From the NCBI RefSeq assembly GCF_010211755.1, contig NZ_PDWR01000001.1, positions 153,657-217,656 of the forward strand: a stretch of 64,000 bases of DNA, given 5' to 3'. A program made the position numbers and the translations under genes. Source of the DNA: Pseudoxanthomonas sangjuensis (GTDB taxonomy: Bacteria; Pseudomonadota; Gammaproteobacteria; Xanthomonadales; Xanthomonadaceae). A model generated the notes under the pieces. It ran no database searches and was not told where the DNA came from. It saw only the letters and a list, made by a program, of their open reading frames with translations. This document shows, one piece after another, positions 16,310-29,597 of this stretch. Every line of letters begins with the position of its first letter. Position 1 is the first letter of the stretch.

Positions 16310-17437
16310 TCAATCCATCGCTTTTGCGAACGCCTCGCGGAACTTCGCCATCTCCTCCGCCGTGCCCACGGTGATGCGCACGTGGTTCGGCATCGACTGC
16401 CAGCTGCGCCCGACGAAGACCTTGCGTTCCGCCATACGCCGGGCGAAGGCGCGGCCTTCGCCCTTCACGTCGACCATGAAGCAGTTGGCCTGGGTCGGCA
16501 GGCAGCGGTAGCCGCGCGACGCCAGCCAGGCGATGGTCTCGGCGCGAACCGTGGCGTTTTCCTGCTTGCGTTCGGCCAGCCGCTGCGGGTTCTGCAGGCT
16601 GGCGATGCCCGCCGCCACCGCCGGCACCGGCAGGCTGTTCATGCCGAACAGCACCAGCTTCTGCAGCAGGTCCGGCCGCGCCGCGGCGATGCCCAGGCGC
16701 ATGCCGGCCATGCCGTAGATCTTCGAGAACGTGCGCAGCACGACCACGTCGGCGCCGGCCTTCACCAGGTCCAGCGTGTCCGGCTCGTCGCTGTAGTGGA
16801 TGTAGGCCTCGTCGATCAGCAGCACGCTGCCGGCCGGCTTGTTCCGCAGCAGCCAGTCGATGTCCGCGCGCGGGGTGATCGAGCCGGTCGGGTTGTTCGG
16901 GTTGCAGAGGTAGACCAGCCCGGCCTTCGCTTCGGCCGCCGCCGCGACCATCGCCCTGACGTCGTGCGCGGCGTCGGCGCGCAGCGGCACGCGCACGGCC
17001 TTCGCGCCGTGCGCGTCGGCCATCTGCGCCACCGACTCGAAGGTCGGGTCGGCCACGACCAGCGCCGCCTGCGGCGAGGTGAAGGCCAGCGCCGCCGAAT
17101 CCAGCGCCACGCCGGAGCCGCAATAGCCGGCGACGCTGTCCTCGCGCAGGCCGTTGAGTTCGGCGAACAGGCCGGTCAGCTCGCGCTGCAGGCCGAACAG
17201 GTAGCGGTTGGCGCGCGGCAATGAGGTGGCGGCGGCCTGCAGCGCTTCCGGGAACGGGCCGAGCGGATTCTCGTTGAAGTTCAGCAGCACCGCGTCGGGA
17301 TCGTCCATGCCCGGCGACGTCGGCGGCAATTGCGTGTGCGCGTCGCCGCTGGCGCCGAGCAGCGGGGCGAGCCCCGCGGTGGCCAGGCTGCAGGCGGAAA
17401 GTCCAAGGAAGCCGCGTCGGGACAGGGTCGGGTGCAT
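16310..17437 (-). CDS. Tat-exported PLP-dependent aminotransferase (HisC-like)
   Basis: 375-residue fold-type I aminotransferase most like histidinol-phosphate aminotransferase: NFNENPLGP, YLCNPNNPTGS, LIDEAYIHY and the PLP lysine K239 in RTFSKIYGMAG. Unlike ordinary HisC it begins with a twin-arginine signal (SRRGFLGLS at residues 6-14, then a hydrophobic alanine-rich stretch to about 33). A PLP enzyme folds with its cofactor before export, which fits the Tat route to the periplasm. Start ATG 17437 follows a GAGGAAA ribosome site. No his genes are nearby, so histidine biosynthesis is unlikely and the substrate is unknown. Confidence 0.85.
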   Translation of the reverse strand: MHPTLSRRGFLGLSACSLATAGLAPLLGASGDAHTQLPPTSPGMDDPDAVLLNFNENPLGPFPEALQAAATSLPRANRYLFGLQRELTGLFAELNGLREDSVAGYCGSGVALDSAALAFTSPQAALVVADPTFESVAQMADAHGAKAVRVPLRADAAHDVRAMVAAAAEAKAGLVYLCNPNNPTGSITPRADIDWLLRNKPAGSVLLIDEAYIHYSDEPDTLDLVKAGADVVVLRTFSKIYGMAGMRLGIAAARPDLLQKLVLFGMNSLPVPAVAAGIASLQNPQRLAERKQENATVRAETIAWLASRGYRCLPTQANCFMVDVKGEGRAFARRMAERKVFVGRSWQSMPNHVRITVGTAEEMAKFREAFAKAMD

Positions 17438-17508
17438 GCGGGTTTCCTCGCGCGTGGGTTGCCGCGAAGCTAGCGCGGACGCGCATGCGTCGGCAAGGGC
17501 GGCGTGGG

Positions 17509-20852
<3,344 letters not shown>

Positions 20853-20954
20853 ACGGTCGCGAACGAACGCCGGCCGCGTAAACGGTTTCTTGAATCCGGG
20901 TTCATCGAGCCGGTGCGAACGTGCCGGCATTCCGCAACAGCAGGGAGAACGGCG

Positions 20955-21551
20955 ATGCGCGGCATGATCAAGGCGGTCTTCGCAACCGGGCTGGCGGGCG
21001 CCGTCGCGGCGCTGTCCGGCTGCGTGCTCGATCCGGTGTACGGCGGCGGTCGTCCGGGCGGCCATCCGACGTATCCGGACTATCCGCCTGCACAGGGCGG
21101 CTACCACCCACCCGGCCAGAATTACCCTTCGCCCGGTCATTCGTACGACCGGCAATTCCGTTGCGAGTCCATCGACAATCGCCAGCGCTACTGCAGCGCG
21201 GATACGCGCGGCGGCGTGCAACTGGTGCGGCAATTGTCGAAGAGTCCGTGCGTGCGGGGCCGGACCTGGGGCTACGACCGCAACGGCGTCTGGGTTTCGA
21301 ACGGCTGCCGCGCCGAGTTTCGCAGCGGTGGCGGCGGCTACGGCGGCCAGGATCCCGGCTACGGCGGCCAGGTGGTCCGCTGCGAATCCGTCGACGCGCG
21401 TTACCGCCACTGCAACGTCCCGGTGCGGCGCGGCGTGGAACTGACCCGGCAGCTGTCGAAGGCGCGCTGCGTGGAAGGCCGGAACTGGGGCTGGGACCGC
21501 CGCGGGATCTGGGTGAATTACGGCTGCCGCGCCGAGTTCCGCGTCTACTGA
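20955..21551 (+). CDS. DUF3011 family lipoprotein
   Basis: 198 residues with a lipoprotein signal peptide: lipobox LSGC with lipidated C23. A Gly/Pro/Tyr-rich low-complexity linker follows (about residues 27-75). Then come two tandem DUF3011 repeats, each with CES (first Cys), a GV-L-RQLS segment, a second Cys, a W-G-D-GVW core and a final GCRAEF (about residues 76-130 and 140-197). The repeats have three to four conserved cysteines each and are probably extracytoplasmic. The biochemical role of DUF3011 is unknown. A second in-frame start at 20913 is rejected because the signal peptide begins at MRGMIK. It stands alone between epmA and mtnA. Confidence 0.85.
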   Translation: MRGMIKAVFATGLAGAVAALSGCVLDPVYGGGRPGGHPTYPDYPPAQGGYHPPGQNYPSPGHSYDRQFRCESIDNRQRYCSADTRGGVQLVRQLSKSPCVRGRTWGYDRNGVWVSNGCRAEFRSGGGGYGGQDPGYGGQVVRCESVDARYRHCNVPVRRGVELTRQLSKARCVEGRNWGWDRRGIWVNYGCRAEFRVY

Positions 21552-21591
21552 ATCGATTGCCGTCGTTGCCGTGCCGTCGCCGTCCATGCCC

Positions 21592-21604
21592 TAAAATGGC
21601 GGGC
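21592..21604 (+). promoter_or_regulatory. -10 box of mtnA, leaderless arrangement
   Basis: TAAAAT (21592-21597) lies 7 bases before the mtnA ATG at 21605 with no room for a ribosome site, the same geometry as at ligA and dnaX. An alternative in-frame ATG at 21596 overlaps the hexamer itself. Confidence 0.5.
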
Positions 21605-22660
21605 ATGGACGATATCGACTACGAGCGTTACGACCGCATCCGCCCGATCCGCTGGACCGGCGAGGCGTTGGAACTGCTCGACCAGCGCAAGCTGCCGTTC
21701 GCGCAGGAGTGGGTGGCCTGCCGCAGCAGCGACGAAGTCGCCGACGCCATCCATGCCCTGATCGTGCGCGGTGCGCCGGCCATCGGCATCGCCGCCGGCT
21801 GGGGCGTGGTGCTGGCGGCGCGCACGGTCATCGCCGAGAACGGCAGGGAGGCGACGCAGAAGCTGGAGCCGGCGCTGCAGCGGCTCAACGCCGCGCGCCC
21901 GACCGCGGTCAACCTGGGCTGGGCGCTGGCGCGGATGCGCGACACGCTGGCCAACGCCGGCGCGACCTGGCGCGAAGCGGTGGAACTGGAAGCGCTGGCC
22001 ATCGCCGAAGAGGACCTGGCCGCGAACCGGCGCATGGGCGCGCTGGGCGCGGCGCTGATCGGGCCGGGCAGCGGCGTGCTGACCCACTGCAACACCGGCT
22101 CCCTGGCCACCGCCGGCTTCGGCACCGCGCTGGGCGTGATCCGCGCCGGCGTGGCGCAGGGCCGCATCGCCCGCGTGTTCGCCGACGAAACCCGGCCGTG
22201 GCTGCAGGGCGCGCGGCTGACCGTGTGGGAGCTGCAGCAGGACGGCATCGACGCGACCCTGATCGCCGACGCGGCGGCTTCGCACCTGATGAAGACCGGG
22301 GCGGTGCAGTGGGTCGTGGTCGGCGCCGACCGCATCTGCGCCAACGGCGATACCGCCAACAAGATCGGCACCTACCAGCTGGCCCTCGCCGCGCGCCACC
22401 ATGGGGTGAAGTTCATGGTCGTGGCGCCGTCTTCGACGGTCGACATGGCCACGGCCTCGGGCGACCTGATCGAGATCGAGGAACGCGACCCGGCCGAGTT
22501 GCTCGGCGTCGGCGGCGTGCGCACCGTGGCCGAGGGGATCAAGGCCTGGAACCCGGTGTTCGACGTCACGCCGGGCGATCTGATCGACGCCATCGTCACC
22601 GAGAAGGGCGTGATCGAGAAGCCGGATACGGCGAAGATGCGGGCGGCTTTCCCGGCCTGA
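21605..22660 (+). CDS. mtnA: S-methyl-5-thioribose-1-phosphate isomerase
   Basis: Converts methylthioribose-1-phosphate to methylthioribulose-1-phosphate in methionine salvage. 351 residues, the usual length for the eIF2B-alpha-like fold. Family motifs: [15 protein letters not shown], the catalytic-cysteine segment [23 protein letters not shown], and the catalytic-aspartate segment [18 protein letters not shown]. No other salvage gene (mtnB, mtnC, mtnD) is nearby, so the pathway is scattered in this genome. It precedes gyrA by 268 bases. Confidence 0.97.
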   Translation: MDDIDYERYDRIRPIRWTGEALELLDQRKLPFAQEWVACRSSDEVADAIHALIVRGAPAIGIAAGWGVVLAARTVIAENGREATQKLEPALQRLNAARPTAVNLGWALARMRDTLANAGATWREAVELEALAIAEEDLAANRRMGALGAALIGPGSGVLTHCNTGSLATAGFGTALGVIRAGVAQGRIARVFADETRPWLQGARLTVWELQQDGIDATLIADAAASHLMKTGAVQWVVVGADRICANGDTANKIGTYQLALAARHHGVKFMVVAPSSTVDMATASGDLIEIEERDPAELLGVGGVRTVAEGIKAWNPVFDVTPGDLIDAIVTEKGVIEKPDTAKMRAAFPA

Positions 22661-22813
22661 CCGGACTGGTCCGGGCAGCCTTCATCGCGCGTGGAACCTG
22701 CCCCGGAAGACCGCTTCGCGGGCCACCCGCGCGCCATGCGTCCCGGGTGGCGAAAATTTCGCCTAAGTGACTGATTTTTCCGGCCAAAAACCGGCCGGCC
22801 GCAGCCCCTTCTG

Positions 22814-22822
22814 TGGTACAAT
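22814..22822 (+). promoter_or_regulatory. Extended -10 promoter of gyrA
   Basis: TGG followed by TACAAT is an extended -10 (TGN plus hexamer) in the 268-base gap before gyrA. It gives a leader of about 100 bases. A CCGGCC/GGCCGG stem with an A-rich loop (near 22780-22798) lies just upstream. Confidence 0.55.
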
Positions 22823-22928
22823 TTCCGTGCCGCGAATCACACCCGAAAACCGCCCGCCGGACTCGCTCGGGCAGCCCGGTTTCTGGCCGTGAAACGCCGC
22901 ATCCCAACTGCACCAGCACGGAATTCGA

Positions 22929-25538
<2,610 letters not shown>

Positions 25539-25548
25539 CGGAAGCAAG

Positions 25549-25576
25549 AAGCCCCGGTGGAAGCCGGGGCTTTTTT
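25549..25576 (+). terminator. Intrinsic terminator of gyrA
   Basis: 9-bp stem AAGCCCCGG/CCGGGGCTT with a 6-base loop followed by a run of six T (25571-25576), 10 bases after the gyrA stop. Confidence 0.9.
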
Positions 25577-25599
25577 CGTCGAGCGGGTCCGGGCTTCCC

Positions 25600-25616
25600 G
25601 CGGGAGCCGCTCCCGC
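25600..25616. repeat. REP-like GCGGGAG palindrome
   Basis: GCGGGAG, CCG, CTCCCGC: a perfect 7-bp hairpin between the gyrA terminator and the convergent peroxiredoxin gene, followed by a partial repeat GATCGGGAGCGG. It resembles the CGCGGGAGCGGCTCCCGC family of dispersed palindromes. Confidence 0.5.
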
Positions 25617-25635
25617 GAAGATCGGGAGCGGGGCC

Positions 25636-26115
25636 TCAGGGCAAATGCTCCAGCACGTATTCCGCCGACGACACCTTGTACTCGCCCGGCGCCTCGACCC
25701 ACAGCCCCTTCACCACGCCGTCCTCGGCGTACAGCGCATAGCGCTTCGAGCGCAGGCCCATGCCGTAGCCGCTCGCGTCCATCTCCAGCCCCAGCGCGCG
25801 CGCCAGCTCGGCGTTGCCGTCGGCCAGCATCGGCAAGCCGTCGGGCACGCCCTGCGACTTGCCCCAGGCCTGCATCACGAACGGATCGTTGACCGAGGTG
25901 CAATAGACCTGGATGCCGCGGCGCAGGAAGTCGTCGTAATGCTCGACGAAGCCGGGCAGGTGGCATTCCGAGCAGGTCGGCGTGAACGCGCCGGGCACCG
26001 CGAACAGCACCACCTTCTTGCCTTCGAACAGGGCGCCCGTGTCCAGCGTTTCCACGCCGTTGCGGATCAGCTTGACGGTCACTTCGGGAATGCGTTCGCC
26101 GATCTGGATGCTCAT
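25636..26115 (-). CDS. Peroxiredoxin, Prx5/hybrid type
   Basis: Thiol peroxidase reducing hydrogen and organic peroxides. 159 residues, the length of Prx5-subfamily enzymes. The peroxidatic cysteine C48 is in PGAFTPTCSECHLPG; a second Cys (C51) lies two residues beyond it, and the conserved Arg lies in LRSKRYA. Typical Prx5 features are SVNDPFVM and WGK. The reductant, glutaredoxin or thioredoxin, cannot be told from the sequence; no glutaredoxin domain is fused. It is divergent from the Hsp20 gene with a 164-base shared region. Confidence 0.92.
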   Translation of the reverse strand: MSIQIGERIPEVTVKLIRNGVETLDTGALFEGKKVVLFAVPGAFTPTCSECHLPGFVEHYDDFLRRGIQVYCTSVNDPFVMQAWGKSQGVPDGLPMLADGNAELARALGLEMDASGYGMGLRSKRYALYAEDGVVKGLWVEAPGEYKVSSAEYVLEHLP

Positions 26116-26191
26116 GCACGTGCTCCGTTCGCGGGCCGGGGGAGGTGGATCCGATTCTAGATGAATCGGTCGTAGCTGGCGGCAAAACCGA

Positions 26192-26232
26192 CGTTTTCAA
26201 GGCGCTTGAAAACGCCGCGCCGGGGGCCATTT
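26192..26232 (+). promoter_or_regulatory. Heat-shock-like promoter with 10-bp inverted repeat upstream of hsp20
   Basis: CGTTTTCAAG (26192-26201) and CTTGAAAACG (26205-26214) form a perfect inverted repeat with a GCG spacer. The right arm contains CTTGAAA (26205-26211), the sigma-32 -35 consensus. GGCCATTT (26225-26232), close to the CCCCATNT -10 consensus, follows after 13 bases. The Hsp20 start is 47 bases further on. The inverted repeat may also bind a regulator. Confidence 0.65.
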
Positions 26233-26279
26233 TGCCTTCAACGCGGCGGCATGCCGCTTCCAGACACCGGAGCCTCCAC

Positions 26280-26735
26280 ATGTACCTGTATCCCAACATC
26301 CCCGATCGCCTGTACCGGCGACTGTTCGACGACCTGCGCGTCGCCGGCCTCCAGAACACCGTTCCCGCATGGACGCCGCGCGTCGACGTGAAGGAGGAAG
26401 CCGCGCGTTACGTCGTTTATTTCGACGTGCCCGGCATCGACCCGCAGGACATCGAGATCCAGGCCGAGCGCAACCAGCTCGTCGTCAAGGGCGAGCGCAA
26501 GCGCGAAGCCGCCGCCGAAGGCGAGAACTTCAGCCGCATCGAGCGCGTCCATGGCGCCTTCGAACGCCGCTTCTCGCTGCCCGAGACCGCCGATGCCGAT
26601 GCGATCACCGCGACCGGCCGCAACGGCGTGCTGGAGATCAGCATCCCGAAGAAGCCGCAGTCGCAACCGCGCAAGATCCGCGTGGGCGTGAACCCGCTGG
26701 ACGGCGCGGACGAGGCGCCGCAGTCGGTGCAATAA
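26280..26735 (+). CDS. Small heat-shock protein, Hsp20/alpha-crystallin family
   Basis: ATP-independent holdase chaperone. 151 residues: short N-terminal arm (MYLYPNIPDRLYRRLFDDL), alpha-crystallin domain about residues 40-135 (PRVDVKEEAARYVVYFDVPG, then FERRFSLPE, then NGVLEISIPK), and a short C-terminal extension (QPRKIRV) with a loose I/V-X-I/V contact motif. Start ATG 26280 is chosen because the in-frame extension to 26145 would cover the heat-shock-like promoter. It is followed by a DnaJ-type gene on the same strand. Confidence 0.93.
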   Translation: MYLYPNIPDRLYRRLFDDLRVAGLQNTVPAWTPRVDVKEEAARYVVYFDVPGIDPQDIEIQAERNQLVVKGERKREAAAEGENFSRIERVHGAFERRFSLPETADADAITATGRNGVLEISIPKKPQSQPRKIRVGVNPLDGADEAPQSVQ

Positions 26736-26786
26736 CGGCGCCGGGGCCCGCGCGGATGCGGCGGGTCCGGCGCGTGGTCCATGTCT

Positions 26787-26823
26787 TAGAATCGGCCCGC
26801 GGCTGCAAGACCGCGGGCCGTTT
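26787..26823 (+). promoter_or_regulatory. -10 box and GC hairpin between hsp20 and the DnaJ-type gene
   Basis: TAGAAT (26787-26792) is directly followed by a perfect 10-bp hairpin, CGGCCCGCGG (26793-26802) with CCGCGGGCCG (26811-26820), and TTTGCGTTG. The hairpin can end hsp20 transcripts, or form the very 5' end of the DnaJ-type mRNA if the -10 is used. A separate AAGGGG ribosome site precedes the gene at 26846. Confidence 0.45.
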
Positions 26824-26845
26824 GCGTTGAACCAAGGGGCAGTCG

Positions 26846-27727
26846 ATGGAATTCAAGGATTACTACGCCATCCTGGGGGTAGAGCCCAGCGCCGGCGAAG
26901 CCGAGATCAAGACGGCCTACCGCCGGCTGGCGCGCAAGTACCACCCGGACGTGAGCAAGGAAGCCGGGGCCGAGGAGAAGTTCAAGGCGGTCAACGAGGC
27001 CTACGAGGCGCTGCGCGATCCGCAGAAGCGCGCCGCCTACGACCAGCTGCGCGCGCAGGGTTACCGGCCGGGCGAGGAATTCCAGCCCCCCCCGAATTTC
27101 GGCGGCGGCTTCGGCGGCCCGGGCGGTTTCGATTTCGAGGAAATCTTCGGCAGCGCCGGTGGCACGGGCGGTGGCTTCAGCGACTTCTTCGAGGGCCTGT
27201 TCGGCCGCCGCGCCGGCAATGCCCGCGCCGCGCCGCGCGGCGACTCGCGGGCCAAGTTCGCGGTGCCCCTGCAGGCGGTATACGACGGCGGCAGCGTGCG
27301 CATCACCCTCAACGGCAGGCAACTGGACGTGCGCGTGCCGAAAGGGGTGCGGCCGGGCCAGGTGATCCGCCTGGCCGGGCAGGGCAACGGCGGCGGCAAC
27401 CTGCTGCTGGAAATCGAGTACGCGGCGCATCCGCAGTTCGAGGTCGACGGCCGCAACATCCTGTACACGCTGCCGGTGGCGCCGTGGCAGGCGGCGTTGG
27501 GCGCCACGCTGAGCGTGCCGACGCTGGGCGGCGCGGTCGAGGTCAAGGTGCCGCCGGATTCGGAGGCCGGGCGCAAGCTGCGCCTGCGCGGTCGCGGCCT
27601 GCCCGGCAGCGGCTCGACGCCGGCCGGCGACCAGATCGTCGAGCTGGAAGTCACCGCGCCGCGCGCGGAGAACGCCGCGCAGCGGCAGGCTTATGCCGCC
27701 CTGCGCGACGCCTTCGGCGGTGGCTGA
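26846..27727 (+). CDS. DnaJ-class co-chaperone (CbpA-like)
   Basis: 293 residues. J-domain at 1-70 with the Hsp70-stimulating HPD motif at 33-35, then a Gly/Phe-rich linker (about 75-125), then two beta-rich C-terminal substrate domains from about 133 (KFAVPLQAVYDGG, RVPKGVRPGQVIRLAGQG). The CxxCxGxG zinc repeats of DnaJ are absent, placing it in the type II/CbpA group. It works with DnaK, which is not in the window. It follows Hsp20 by 110 bases. A run of eight C inside the linker (near 27087) is in frame. Confidence 0.92.
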   Translation: MEFKDYYAILGVEPSAGEAEIKTAYRRLARKYHPDVSKEAGAEEKFKAVNEAYEALRDPQKRAAYDQLRAQGYRPGEEFQPPPNFGGGFGGPGGFDFEEIFGSAGGTGGGFSDFFEGLFGRRAGNARAAPRGDSRAKFAVPLQAVYDGGSVRITLNGRQLDVRVPKGVRPGQVIRLAGQGNGGGNLLLEIEYAAHPQFEVDGRNILYTLPVAPWQAALGATLSVPTLGGAVEVKVPPDSEAGRKLRLRGRGLPGSGSTPAGDQIVELEVTAPRAENAAQRQAYAALRDAFGGG

Positions 27728-27739
27728 GGGCCGCGCCGG

Positions 27740-29515
27740 TCAGTTGCGCGCAGGCGGGTTTTCGCCGCCCTGCGTCGCCTGCAGCGCCGCGGCCACGTAC
27801 ACCAGCGGCGCGTTCCAGTTGATCGCCACTTCGTTGCTGGCGTAGCTGCAGACACGGTCGATGTAGGCCAGCGCGGGCAGCGCGGACGGATACGGCGATG
27901 CCGCGCAGTCCCTCGCGTCCTGCCGGCCCGGATTCGGCCCGCCGGCCAGCCAGCCGGGAACGGGTTCGGCAATGCCGTCGGCTTCGGAAACGCGGTGATG
28001 GACATGCAGCGGCGGCCGCGTGCCGAAGCCGGTGACGAAGGATCGCGCCAGCGGATTGCGCCCCAGCACGTAATCCAGCTGCGACTGCGCCGCGTCCAGG
28101 TAATCGCGCCGGCCGCGCAATCGGTAGGCCTGCATCAGCACCATCGCCTGGTTCATCGCGACGGCGTTGCTGCCCCAGACGAAATCCGCGGGCTGCATGG
28201 CGACGCGATAGGCGGAGCGCTTCCATTGCCGCACCAGCGCATCGGCCATTCCGGAAACGCGTTCTTCGATCAGTGCCCCGTCCGCGTGCGGGGTCAGTCG
28301 ATCGCGATGCGCGGCCAGCGCCATCCACGCCAGGCCGCCGACCTCGTTCCACGAGGGCACGCGTGGCGCCACGCCGCGCGCGATGAACTCGTCGTAGAAC
28401 GCATCGTCGCCGGTCGCGAGGTACAGTTCGGCGGCAGCCCAGGCGAACTCGTCGTCGAGCTTCCTGTCGCCGTATTCGCCGGTGGACACATCGGCCGGCT
28501 GCCGGTAGATGTCCTGCGGGTGCCGTTGCGCCCATGCCCATGCGGCCTTTGCGGCGGCCAACATCCGCGCGGCAACGCCGGGGAACTGCGCTTCGTAGCG
28601 CGCATAGACCCGGCTGGCCTGCGCCATCGATGCGGCGAAGCCGAGCGCGGCGGCCGTGCTCTTCTGCACTACGTAGCGCTGCGCGTGCGCATCCGCAGGC
28701 ATGACGAAGCCTGCGAATTTCAACGTGGTCAGCTTGTGGTAGACGCCGCCGTCGGCAGGGTCCTGCATGGACAGCATCCATTCCAGGTTCCACCACGCCT
28801 CGTGCAGCAGGTCGGGCGCATCGCTACCGCTCTCGGGGATGTCCAGGTCCTGCGCAGCGAACGCTTGCGGGAAATCCTGCCATGCGGCCAGCAGGGTCCA
28901 GGTGGTGATCGCGGAGTTGACGATGTATTTGTTGTAGTCGCCGGCGTCGTACCAGCCTTTGGGCGAGGAAATCTTCGTGCCCGCCGGCCGCGCGGGCGAG
29001 GCCGCCGAGGCATGCACCAGCACGGCGTCGTCCGGATGCCCGGCGGCGCGCGCGAAACGGCCGGCGTGGGCGGCATCCAGCGCGGTGCCGGCGCGGTTGA
29101 AGTAGAAGGCCTTCACCGCGGCGGCGGCGAGCGGGGCATAGGCGTCGCCGGCGACGACGAATTCGTCCGATGGCGGCAGGCCGTCGATGCGCAGGCGATA
29201 ACGTCCGGGTTGGGCCAATGCGGAGAAGTCGGCGATGCGCACGCGGCGATCGGCCGGCTTCCATTCGGCCGCGGCGCCGAGCTTGCCGGTGTAGGCGGCT
29301 TTGCCGCTGGCGACGTGTTCGACGATGAAGTCGTTTTGCGCCGTGGCCGGCACCGTCGCCAGCTTTTGCGAGGCGGGCAGGTAGCCGACCTGGTTGATGC
29401 CGATGGCGGGGTCCCGGGCGAATGCGTGGGGGAACGGCAACGACAGCTGGACGGCGATCACGATCGCCGCGCACGAATGCCTTCGCGCGTTTCCAACATG
29501 CGGCCGGAACTTCAT
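27740..29515 (-). CDS. Glycoside hydrolase family 9 glucanase, exported
   Basis: Inverting endo- or exo-beta-glucanase. 591 residues: signal peptide (cleavage near AFA at 32-34), an N-terminal Ig-like (CelD_N) domain at about 38-120, then the (alpha/alpha)6 GH9 catalytic domain. Catalytic aspartates D190/D193 lie in GWYDAGDYNKY and the general-acid glutamate E562 in SNEVAINWNAPL. LGRNPLARSFVTGFG and PLHVHHR are further GH9 hallmarks. It lies 83 bases downstream of the TonB-dependent receptor on the same strand, so the pair looks like a beta-glucan capture and cleavage module. A hairpin terminator lies between the two. Confidence 0.93.
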   Translation of the reverse strand: MKFRPHVGNARRHSCAAIVIAVQLSLPFPHAFARDPAIGINQVGYLPASQKLATVPATAQNDFIVEHVASGKAAYTGKLGAAAEWKPADRRVRIADFSALAQPGRYRLRIDGLPPSDEFVVAGDAYAPLAAAAVKAFYFNRAGTALDAAHAGRFARAAGHPDDAVLVHASAASPARPAGTKISSPKGWYDAGDYNKYIVNSAITTWTLLAAWQDFPQAFAAQDLDIPESGSDAPDLLHEAWWNLEWMLSMQDPADGGVYHKLTTLKFAGFVMPADAHAQRYVVQKSTAAALGFAASMAQASRVYARYEAQFPGVAARMLAAAKAAWAWAQRHPQDIYRQPADVSTGEYGDRKLDDEFAWAAAELYLATGDDAFYDEFIARGVAPRVPSWNEVGGLAWMALAAHRDRLTPHADGALIEERVSGMADALVRQWKRSAYRVAMQPADFVWGSNAVAMNQAMVLMQAYRLRGRRDYLDAAQSQLDYVLGRNPLARSFVTGFGTRPPLHVHHRVSEADGIAEPVPGWLAGGPNPGRQDARDCAASPYPSALPALAYIDRVCSYASNEVAINWNAPLVYVAAALQATQGGENPPARN

Positions 29516-29543
29516 GGGGCGGCCCTCCGCGATTCGGTCGGTG

Positions 29544-29575
29544 GAGAAAGACCCGCGCGGCTGCCCGCGCGGGTC
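29544..29575 (-). terminator. Intrinsic terminator of the TonB-dependent receptor gene
   Basis: 11-bp stem GACCCGCGCGG/CCGCGCGGGTC (29550-29575) with a 4-base loop, followed on the minus strand by TTTCTCC. It lies between the receptor stop and the GH9 start and may lower GH9 expression relative to the receptor. Confidence 0.7.
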
Positions 29576-29597
29576 CTGTCGTGCCCGGAGCCTGCGC

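Noticed and set aside
27080..27095. Run of eight C in the DnaJ-type gene, a possible phase-variable or frameshift tract
   Set aside because: The frame is intact through it, and the linker is proline-rich, so the run is simply proline codons.
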